Below, in pieces: positions 9,730 through 17,689 of a stretch of DNA of 64,000 nucleotides. Position 1 is the stretch's first letter. Every line of letters starts with the position of its first letter. The DNA lies in assembly GCA_009746045.1 (NCBI GenBank), contig RPFO01000123.1, forward strand, positions 2,030,713 through 2,094,712, in the 5' to 3' direction. The position numbers and the translations under genes are program-made. The DNA is from Mesostigma viride (taxonomy: Eukaryota; Streptophyta; Mesostigmatophyceae; Mesostigmatales; Mesostigmataceae). Below the pieces are notes generated by a model, which did no database searches, was not told where the DNA came from, and was given only the letters and a program-made list of their open reading frames with translations.

Positions 9730-10834
9730 TCACTGCTCCTTGTTGTCTTCTTGCTGACTGCCCTTTGAAGGCTGGCCTGCCTGGGACTTGTTGTTGTTCT
9801 TCTTGTTGTTGTTGTTGTTCTTGTTGCTGCCCTGGCCCTGGGACTTCTTGAAGCTTGGACACTCCTTCTTGATGTGCCCCCACCCCTTGCACAGGTAGCA
9901 TTGTATCTTTGACTTGCCCTGGCCACTGCCCCCGTTGTCAGACGCGTTACCCTGCTTGGGCTTACCACCCACCCGCCTGAACACCGACTTGGCATGTGAT
10001 TGCCTGTCAGGGTCGGGTGAACGGCTGGCCTTCCGCTTGTTACGGTTGCCCCCACGCCCTCCTTGGCTTCTGTCAGCCTCAGACGCTCTGGAACCCCCCT
10101 GGGCACGCCCACCTGCATGGGTAGCCTTCACTGCTGGCACTCCACCCTCAAACAGCTCCTCTGCCTCGAGTGCTTGTTTGATTATGACCTTGTAGGCCTT
10201 GAGGGTTGAGTGTGGGGCACACATGACCTTTAAGGAGCCACGTGTAGCCTTGTCCAGCCCAGAAACCTTGAGCCAGTTTGTCAGGGCTATGTTGTCAGCA
10301 ACATTAAAGCCATGAGCCCTGCCCTCCTCAACCATTTTACAATTTCTGGATCAGGTCTCCCTTGACCTCCCACCCTTGATACTTGTCTTGCCAATGGATG
10401 CCGACCTTCTTGCGTTGGTCTTCCAGCAGCTCCTTCAGCTCAGCTACATACAGTGCCCAGGCCTTATTGGCCTTCTTGCACTCCCTGGTCAGGTCCTTAA
10501 TCTGGTCAGTACACTTGCCAAAAGTGCTACTTCCTATCCAGATTTGATAGTAATTTGTACCACCGTACAAGCTAGGGAACCCTTCCAATCCTTCCACAAA
10601 CTCTTCAGCCTGCTTAGGCTTGGAGTCTGAGGTTACAGGCTGCAGCTGATTAACAATTAAAAGACCCTGTGTGGTGAGATCAAAGCCATGAACAGCTTGT
10701 GCATTATTATTATTGTGAGGAATGTTGGTAATCTCTCCGGTAACCCCCACGTCATCTACGTGAGCGGTCCCACTACCAGCACCATTATTGTTCCCACTGG
10801 CTGGGGCACCTTTGCTACGGCGCCCGTCTGCCAT
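9730..10834 (-). pseudogene. Gag of the older copia-like element, one frameshift
   Basis: Two frames make up the protein. 10,337-10,834 (165 residues, starting MADGRRSKG) is the N-terminal part. 9,730-10,335 (201 residues) is the C-terminal part, with one zinc knuckle (CYLCKGWGHIKKEC) and a tail rich in Asn, Lys and Gln. They overlap by a few codons near 10,340, where a one-base indel is the simplest cause. The frame ends in one TGA followed by CTG, after which the pol frame continues. Confidence 0.82.
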
Positions 10835-11002
10835 CCTGCACTACAAGCTATTCAAAGAACACCTTAGCAAAGCAGCAGAAAAATATGTACAAAATTTTTG
10901 TCGCCACTGCCGCCTGCGCCGGTGTCGCTGCCGCCCCCGCGAATTGCCGCCGAAAATTCGACAAAAAATGTCGACGAGTACTGGAGAAAAAAATTGGCCG
11001 AC
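10835..11002. other. Flank upstream of the older gag; no LTR or primer site recognised
   Basis: It is T- and A-rich near 10,860-10,900 and GC-rich at 10,905-10,950. It should hold the 5' leader of the older element but matches nothing in 1-204. Confidence 0.35.
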
Positions 11003-11719
11003 TCAGTAGTCGAGGCCCCGGAAATCACAGTACTCGTAGGTGAACTCAGGATCCTCCATATCCGGCGTGTGTGCCGGACCTGCACCGGTATGTATTAAAA
11101 CCGGTGTGCTTCCCGTCGCGAAGGTTGCGCGCGCCCGACGCGCGACGAGGCGCAGAGGATGAGTAAAAATGGATAACAATTCCCACCCTGCGGGAATCCA
11201 CTCTCGCAGAGACGCGAGAAAAGCCACCAGGTTAATAAGAACCTGGCGTTCGCGACTGCGTACGCCGCGTGTGAGCAGCGACAGCAACGCGAGATCCTGA
11301 AACAAATTTGTCGACACCGCCGGCGCGCCCCCCGTGCGTAGCGATGCCCAGTTTTGCAGGTTTCTCTGGTAACCGGTGAGCGAAGAGATGGCGTTATCCA
11401 GCTCCTCGATGGCAGTGGTGACCTCGTTCACCGACCGCAAACCTCCCCGCACCTGGACCGTAAACTGCGATAAAATGTTACGAATCTGGTCCAACAGTGC
11501 GCGTATAGCCGGCACCAGTGCTGGCAAATCGGGGTCCTCGGGGTTATCCCCGAGCAATGGTAGAACTGCGCGCTGCCGACGATGAAGTTCGTCGAGCGAG
11601 ATCGTGACTTCGTCGAGCAATTGCTGCCACGACGGCGCAGTCGGTCTTGACGGAGGACCAGCCGGCGGAGCGGCTATTTCCTCATCGGCGGGAATCCGGA
11701 ATTCTTCAGAATTTGGCAT
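11003..11719 (-). CDS. Unrecognised ORF, possibly a gag-like protein
   Basis: I do not recognise this protein. The most credible start is the Met at about 11,719 (MPNSEEFRIP), giving about 240 residues; the frame is open further to 11,833. The N-terminus is Pro-rich. The middle (about 35-190) is a run of heptad-like Leu/Ile helices (LLDEVTISLDELHRRQ, AIEELDNAISSL), and the end is acidic and aromatic (FTYEYCDF). It lies on the same strand as the LTR elements and is followed by their gag. A capsid-like protein of a third element is possible but unsupported by any zinc knuckle or motif. Confidence 0.4.
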   Translation of the reverse strand: MPNSEEFRIPADEEIAAPPAGPPSRPTAPSWQQLLDEVTISLDELHRRQRAVLPLLGDNPEDPDLPALVPAIRALLDQIRNILSQFTVQVRGGLRSVNEVTTAIEELDNAISSLTGYQRNLQNWASLRTGGAPAVSTNLFQDLALLSLLTRGVRSRERQVLINLVAFLASLREWIPAGWELLSIFTHPLRLVARRARATFATGSTPVLIHTGAGPAHTPDMEDPEFTYEYCDFRGLDY

Positions 11720-11833
11720 CTTGTGAGCGAGGCGTGTAATACGAGTTGTGAGAGTGAGAATGCCACGAATTCCGCCATGGTTCTTGCAGGAAGTTGCCTT
11801 TATTAATAACAAGGAAACACAGACGTAAGTCAC

Positions 11834-12300
11834 GTCACTTCCAAGACTGCACGCAGCACAGGCGACAGGGTCGCAGTGCCCAGAGAACGTGCACGCAAGA
11901 ACTAGCGTCCCGGTGCGACCAAGTCACACATATAGCTTGCTAGGGACGCGTCCAAGTATTCAGCTGCACTGTCACAGCTGAACTGTCAATCAATTGATTA
12001 CACAGACTCTGGCACGCCTTTGGCGCGCAGATCTATCAATTGTCCATACGGCTAGTCCTGTGGACCTATCCGTACACTACTCAGCATCAATTGTCTCATA
12101 GGTCCTGGCGCGCTACAGTGCGCCTACCTATCAATTGACCATCAAGTCCTGTACAAGTCCTGTCAACGTCCTGCGGACTATCAAAGTGACACTTGTACAT
12201 CCTGTGTCCGTACGCGCCCACAGTGGCGCGCCGGGTACTGTCGGCACAGCCTAGGAAACGTCATAACTTTTACGTTCCTTAACCAAATGAGGCGTTCAAG
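11834..12300. repeat. AT/GC-alternating spacer with repeated ATCAATTG words
   Basis: No ORF of note. The octamer ATCAATTG occurs four times, near 11,991, 12,036, 12,087 and 12,138. Three copies are spaced about 50 bp apart with similar flanks (CGCGC and TCCTGT words). It may be a decayed LTR or a small tandem repeat. Confidence 0.4.
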
Positions 12301-12314
12301 GTGCCGTTGGAAAG

Positions 12315-12812
12315 AGCGTAACAATCTCTATCCATCTAACGTAAATCCTTTACGTTAACTGTAGCCATGCCCGAGACTGGCCCGTAACCTATGCTGATGC
12401 CAAATACCGGACCCGTAACCATGCCAGTAACCATGCCCGTTTACGGGTCAGTTACTTGTACAGGTTACGGGCCAGTTACCGGTCCCGTAACCAGGCCAGT
12501 ATCCCATCCCGGTTATCAGAACTGGTCCCGTAACCATGCCGGTAACCCATCCCGGTTCTCAGAACTGGTCCCGTAACCATGCCAGTTTACCGCCCGGTAA
12601 CTTCTACTTGGGCCGTAACCATGACCGTAACCCAGATAGGTTACGGGCATGGTTACGGCTCCGGTAAAAGTTACCGCCCAGTAAACGTTCCGGTAACTAT
12701 TACCGCCCGGTAACCATTACCGGCCGGTATTTAGTCTGTTGCATTCCGGGTTACCGGCCGGTAACCCGGCCGGTAACCTTAAACGTACATGGTTACCGGC
12801 CAGTAACCGCCC
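12315..12812. repeat. Dense cluster of GTAAC/GTTAC palindromic words
   Basis: I count 25 occurrences of GTAAC or its complement GTTAC in about 500 bp, mostly as CCCGTAACC, CCGGTAACC or GGTTACCGG. Both orientations are interleaved, so many pairs can fold as hairpins. Spacing is irregular, so it is not a simple tandem repeat. There is no ORF. Confidence 0.85.
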
Positions 12813-12852
12813 CGGTAACCTCAACCGGGGCGTTTACGCCCCGTAAAATTAA

Positions 12853-13080
12853 CTCCTTGTGGTCGGTCGGTCGGTCGGTCGGTCGGTCGGTCGGTCGGTC
12901 GGTCGGTCGGTCGGTCGGTCGGTCGGTCGGTCGGTCGGTCGGTCGGTCGGTCGGTCGGTCGGTCGGTCGGCCGTCCGCCCGCCCGCCCGCCCGCCCGCCC
13001 GTTCGTTCCTTCGTTCCTTCGTTCGTTCCTTCGTTCCTTCGTTCCTTCGTTCTTTCATTTATTTATTCATTTATTCATTA
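12853..13080 (-). repeat. Compound tetranucleotide array forming the tail of a LINE 3' end
   Basis: On the plus strand a perfect (GGTC)n run (about 12,860-12,969) passes to (CCGC/CCCG)n, then (TTCG/TTCC)n, then (ATTT/ATTC)n, and ends at the LINE hairpin at 13,083-13,112. All blocks keep the period of four. Read on the minus strand, this is the tail that follows the hairpin. Confidence 0.85.
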
Positions 13081-13082
13081 AA

Positions 13083-13430
13083 CTCGTGCTCCCGTTGGGG
13101 AGTCACGGAGCAGTAACCCCGATGGATATGTCCATGGATGGGTGCACACAACCCTGCCCATCTATTCTATCTATTCTATCTATTCTACCTATGCTATCTA
13201 GCTAGAGAGAGCCAGACCCTAGCTAGGGGTCTTGCCTAGCATGCTTCCCGTGCTTGCAAACACGCGGTTTAATCCCCACTGGTGCCCAGGGGGTCATTGT
13301 CATCTATAACCAGAGCCCACTTGGCTTTGTCCATCGATAATCTTTTTCCACATCACGGAGAGACAGAGGCCCCCGATGTCCTCTACTAGCTGCTCCTTGA
13401 AAGTGCGGGCCTTGCGGCGTATAGAAAATT
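13083..13430 (-). mobile_element. 5'-truncated LINE (family A) 3' end
   Basis: The minus strand matches the last part of the LINE ORF2 at 44,530-44,890 (block GCCGCAAGGCCCGCACCTTC and following), its 3' UTR with ATCCAT words, and the hairpin CTCCCCAACGGGAG. The tail is the compound array to its left. It carries no complete gene. Confidence 0.8.
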
Positions 13431-13766
13431 TGCTGCATTAATGAATTAAGAGCGTGGCATCTCAGCCTCCGGTTTACGGTGCATCAAGCTATGGATGCCG
13501 AAAATACTCGTAACTTTTGACTCCGGCCCGGCCTCCGGGCATGAAATTAGGTTGGGTTAATTGCAGTAGACTCGCCTTTTGATGACGAACACGCTGATCT
13601 AATTTTTGGCAGTCATCGCCCAGGATTTTGCAAGCTATCGCCATCGGCCTGCCCAGCAGATCTCGCTATTTTTCTGCACATTATGGCGGCACCACGCACG
13701 TGATCAGTGCGCCTGCGCCCCCTGGCATCGTCTAGGTGCTATTAAACGTAGATGTGGAGGTCCCCG

Positions 13767-14470
13767 GCGGACCCGGCGGACAAGATTTCTTTCCTCAGAC
13801 TCCGCAAGCGGCTCGAGAAGACTCACTTTACCCTCGGGCTTGACGACGACTTGACCCTGGCGCAGCAACAACGGCGACGGGAGCTATGGCCGACCTACCA
13901 GCTCCAGCTCCGGCAGACCAAGAAGGCGTGGCACTGGAAGGGGGCGACCATCTACGCCGGCCACAAGCCCTGGCACTGATGCAACCCCCGCGGCGTCCCA
14001 GCGACTCCAGACGCCCCAGCTTAGGGGAGTAAAGCAGTAGTAGGTAGAATAGATACTAGACCATGGTTATGTACATGTACGCCTCCTACAGGCACTATAC
14101 CAGCTGATTCAAGAGCATTATTTAGCCATGTACATGTGTGCCTATTATGATGTGCCACACCCCAGATGATGCCTAGCTTTATCTAGTTATGCTGTGCCCA
14201 CGCAGAGAGCTGCATATGCTCTCTGCTGAGATGCCACGCTCTAGCCATGGTCTAGCCATGATGATCTTCCCCCAGGGCTATGTCAGGGCTTTTAGGTAGG
14301 TTTCTGAATACATAGTGGTGTTCAGGTTCACTTTGTGCACCCTGAGCAGGTGTAGTTTACACCCTACCCTTGCATGAAGTAGCCCGGAGCGTATTATAGG
14401 CCATATACCCCTTCTCCGGGATATGTGCCACATATATGTATACTCCCAACGGAGTTATGTCCCAATTCAA
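13767..14470 (+). mobile_element. 5'-truncated ORF1-only element (family B)
   Basis: Flanked by TGGAGGTCCCCG at 13,755-13,766 and 14,471-14,482, a clean 12-bp target duplication. 13,767-13,979 encodes the end of the family B ORF1 protein (block LTLAQQQRRRELWPTY, ending KPWH). After the stop come about 430 bp of 3' UTR and the hairpin ACTCCCAACGGAGT near 14,442-14,455, with only a few bases of tail. No endonuclease or reverse transcriptase sequence lies between ORF1 and the 3' end. Confidence 0.85.
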
Positions 14471-14471
14471 T

Positions 14472-15660
14472 GGAGGTCCCCGCATCGTCTTCCGCTTCTG
14501 TCGCTGATTCTCTTGATGCCCACATTGCCGAAAACAAAATCGCCAACGACATTGTCGCCGCCGAGAACGTCGCTCACAAGCGACCCAAGACTTCGGAAGC
14601 AGCCCCAATTGGTTGAATCCTCCTTGCCGGACACCATTCCTGCATCCTTCTACACGCCAGGCCAGCGTTTGAGCCTGGACGACATCGCTGCCTTACTAGC
14701 CTACAACGACGCAAACGTGCTAAGCGTGCTGAAGCTCCGCACCGAACACAACGCCCCGATTCGCAACCCTCGCAACGGCTGGGTTGAGGACCTCCTTCGG
14801 ATGAGTGGCCTCAGTGGGATCCTAACCAGCGTCGGCGTGCTTGTCTTCTTTCGTGCTGCCCTGAACTCGTCGAGCTGCCGGCGCCAGCCATCGCCAGGCC
14901 AGCCCCCGCGGACGATGCTACCATGCTGCATGCTGCAGAGCCTCACACAGTCTCTTATACCTCTGTGCTGCCAGGGCGACATCAAGGCCATGGCGGAGGC
15001 GTCTGCAGCTACGACGGCATATCACTGCTGGAGCTGAAGAAAGCCCTGGCAGCCCCCGCCAAACCTACCACCACGTTCGCCGACGTTACCGGCAAGAACT
15101 TGACCGCCATTGTTCAACAGGCGGCCAAGTCTGCCGCTACCGCTGCGGTCATGCACACAGAAAGCAGTGCAACAATGCCAACACAATATTGTAATCAAGA
15201 ACTTCCTGACAGGCACGGATGCAAAAGCAAATGAGACAGCAAACACACTTGCCGAGGAGCTGCGCGGCCCAGCGTTTCTGGGTGTGATGCAGCTCAGGAA
15301 CCGTGTTGTCATTGAACGAGCCATTCGGCTGCCTGGCCCTCTGGGCTTGGTCGTCGTCACCATTGCATCCATGCATGCATGATAAACGCCTCTTGCTGGG
15401 AGCACAGCGCCTGCTCACGACCACCCCCTTCAGCCTCGATCGACGAGGACTACACGCCGCGGCACAGTTGAAGGCGAGGATCGAGCGCGGTGTGGAACAG
15501 CCCAGGCGTCCAGGCGGCGATCGGGGCGCGCAACAGACACAGGGTAAGCGCGCATTAATTGATGCGCCTCAGTGCTTCAGGATGGCTCCTTTGCAGCATT
15601 CTTTGACGGTGTGCAGCTTAACACCCCGGGAGCAGAGTCTCGATCGTGATGTGTCTAGCA
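14472..15660 (+). pseudogene. LINE ORF1 (L1 ORF1p-like), frameshifted
   Basis: Broken frames align with the intact ORF1 at 22,168-23,382: LSLDDIAALLAYNDANVLSVLKLR, FADVTGKNLTAIVQQAAKSAATA, LRGPAFLGVMQL, VIERAIRLPGPLGLV and the C-terminal FFDGVQLNTPGAESRS. Several indels and stops interrupt it. The start codon is the base of a target duplication left by the family B insertion. Confidence 0.75.
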
Positions 15661-15699
15661 AGAAGGGTGCTGCCAGCTGGTGGATGTCATGAAAAAAAT

Positions 15700-15829
15700 C
15701 TCAGGAAATCTCAGGATTTTCTCAAAAATCTGTAAAAAAATCTTAAATTAATTTGAGAAAAAATCTCAGGAACGGAAGAAAAATCTCAACGCAGTTCTCC
15801 TAGCGAATGCTAGGCATTGATCAGGTGTG
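15700..15829. other. A-rich spacer
   Basis: It contains several copies of AAATCTCAGGA-like words between 15,690 and 15,790 (a short degenerate repeat) and no gene. Confidence 0.5.
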
Positions 15830-15925
15830 GGGCTCATCATAGGCACACATGTACATGGACTAATAAATCATGCTAACAGTCATGAGCTGGTATGGGGCCC
15901 ATAATGGGCGTACATGTACACTGGC
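15830..15925 (-). mobile_element. Short family B 3' UTR fragment
   Basis: The words around CACACATGTACATGG and GTATGGGGCCCATAATGGGCGTACATGTAC match the family B 3' UTR at 41,800-41,880. It abuts the tail of the LINE fragment at 15,926. Confidence 0.6.
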
Positions 15926-16655
15926 CACATTAAATTATAACATGACTCCGTTGAAAGATCATGTAGCACATATTCTCTTGCTGGATGGATGGAGGTGGGC
16001 GGAGCCGCGAAACCGAACTAATCTAACTCTAAGCTAACGATCTAATGTAGGAAAACCCTAACTATTCTACTCAGCAAAGCGCTCCTTCCTCTTGGGGGGG
16101 GGGGGCTTGCCCGTGGACAGCAGGGGCTGCAGCGTGTGAGCCGGGCCTGGACAATCGTCTTCCACCTCTTCTTGTTCTGCATAGCATGCAGTCCAATTGC
16201 AAGAGAGAGGGAGTGAATGCGATGTTCAAACGGGGCTGCCAGGACCTGGCACTAGCTAGGTCAGCCAATAACTGCTGTGTGTAGGTCATGACATGTTTAC
16301 CTACCCTTTTAGGAAATTATGCCAGGGCTTGGGGCCAGGCCAGGTCAGCCGGGATACGTCGCCCCGGCTGGCCAAGCCGCTGGGGGCGGGCCAGACCGAG
16401 GTTGGTGTCTACCTGACTGGTGCGAGCAAGATGTCCTACGAATGCTATCCTACGCTGTCTAATAATCTAGTCCGAAATGCGAGGCATACCCAGGTACAAA
16501 GATTCTAATGACCTATGTGTGGAAAACCCTACGCTCAGGGCCTGGCGGATCATCCTGGTTACCGTGCCGTTTAGCCGTGTGGCCAGCGTGTCTGTGAGCG
16601 TCCATGCCTCGGCGCCATAGGTGAGCACCGTGAGGACCACCTGTGAGGACACGAT
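15926..16655 (-). mobile_element. 5'-truncated LINE (family A, same subfamily as the full copy) 3' end
   Basis: The minus strand matches 26,400-27,049 of the full LINE: reverse transcriptase tail (VLTVLTYGAEAWTLTD, LYLGMPRISD), then the lysine-rich end and 3' UTR. It finishes at a hairpin (GACTCCGTTGAAAGATC, 15,944-15,960) with an AT tail. Frameshifts are present. A G run at 16,088-16,098 interrupts the last codons. Confidence 0.78.
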
Positions 16656-16729
16656 CGCCTGTGATCAAATGTTCCCCAACCACCTAGATGGGGATGTAAA
16701 TCATGTAATCCTCATCCGAGCTGTCCTCT

Positions 16730-17345
16730 ACTGTAATGGCAGACGAGGCACTACATTTCGCCACCGCGGAAACCCAATTTATGCGAGAATGTGGTTCCGT
16801 CAATACGGCGGGGGTTACAAATTCAATTTCGAAGTTCGGCACCGTCGGATACCAGTAAAGCAACACTTGTTATCTAGAATCGCGCCATTTGGCATCAATT
16901 GGCCAGTTCTGAAAATTCGATGAAATCTCTAGTGCTTGGTCGAATATTTCCCTCCGATTTGGATGACGAAAATTGAGTACGAATTTCTTAGTACAGTCCA
17001 CCGTTTAGTTCAGTTCAGTTTATTCCCACGCCGCTTGCTGACCTGACGGAGGCCAAATTCGTACTGAACACTATCGCAAGTCCGGTCGATACTAAAAATT
17101 GCTACTTCCGAGATGTCTGACGGAATTCCTGCTAGGTCCATGCTTTGGTACTGGACGGATGCTGAAATTCACTGCGGTTCTGTCCGAATGAGGAAAATTG
17201 TCAGAAATCTACTCTCGATACGAACGTAACGAAAATTTCAAGTATCTGACGCTCGGAGAGCTGCCACCGTTTTCCCCTACTAGACCGAACCACATTCCCC
17301 GCTAAAAAAGGTGTCCTAGGCGGCGAAATGTAGTGGCGGTAGTGT
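16730..17345. mobile_element. Inverted-repeat (MITE or foldback-like) element
   Basis: ACTACATTTCGCC at 16,750-16,762 is matched by its exact complement at 17,322-17,334. Further in, GAATGTGGTTCCGTC at 16,787-16,801 pairs with 17,283-17,297 with one mismatch. A weaker inner pair surrounds GTACGAATTT. The arms are thus at least 50 bp each and imperfect. No transposase is visible, and I cannot fix exact ends or a target duplication. Confidence 0.5.
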
Positions 17346-17406
17346 AGCGGCTATCCTCACTCCTCAGGGCCAATAACCTCCACCTGCATGCGGACTTCTA
17401 CCCTAG

Positions 17407-17549
17407 CTGTGGCATACCTCTGGCATGAAGAAGAAAGGGGGTCTCTGCCCTTTCTTCCTGACAGTTGTGCGTGCACACACAGAGAATAAAAGCACTCAGG
17501 TGCTCCGTGACTCCCCAACGGGAGCACGAGTTTAACTAATTAATTAATG
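17407..17549 (+). mobile_element. 5'-truncated family C element
   Basis: It matches 20,140-20,327 (words CTCTGGCATGAAG, AAAGGGGGTCTCTGCCC, TTCTTCCTG). It ends in the hairpin CTCCCCAACGGGAG within 17,501-17,530 and a short TTAA-type tail. Confidence 0.75.
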
Positions 17550-17689
17550 GGGAGTCCCATTATAGGCATCTGGAGCGTGGCTGACATCGATCATCCATGG
17601 GGGCCATTACGGGCGCACATGCGCGTTGGCCGTGCGTGCTAGGCTAAGCCGTACTAATCTACACCACTGCTATATTCCCTAGACTGGGG

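Larger units (their letters stand above)
205..10834 (-). mobile_element. Older copia-like LTR retrotransposon, frameshifted and split by a younger one
   Basis: Read on the minus strand, the parts are gag (10,834 to 9,730), integrase (9,588 to 8,026), retropepsin-like domain plus reverse transcriptase start (8,033 to 6,992), then, across the inserted element, reverse transcriptase end and RNase H (1,106 to 205). Removing 1,107-6,991 plus one copy of the 5-bp duplication joins the two reverse transcriptase halves in frame just after the HGDD catalytic motif. Frameshifts near 10,340, 8,030-8,060 and 940 show decay. No LTRs could be recognised. The order of domains, gag-integrase-protease-RT-RNase H, matches the younger element and differs from Ty1/copia. 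Confidence 0.85.
13485..15700 (+). mobile_element. LINE (family A) 5' part: 5' UTR and ORF1, interrupted by an ORF1-only element
   Basis: 13,485-13,754 matches the 5' UTR of the full LINE at 21,910-22,160. ORF1 resumes at 14,472 (MEVPASSS...). Between them a family B element is inserted with a 12-bp duplication at the ORF1 start. ORF2 is absent: the sequence becomes A-rich and unalignable at about 15,700. Confidence 0.8.

Noticed and set aside
12315-12970. CRISPR-like or centromeric tandem array
   Set aside because: No constant unit with unique spacers; GTAAC words are irregularly spaced and the GGTC run is a simple microsatellite.
12849-13116. Val-Gly-Arg-Ser and Asp-Arg-Pro-Thr repeat ORFs
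   Set aside because: They come from the (GGTC)n array that forms a LINE tail.
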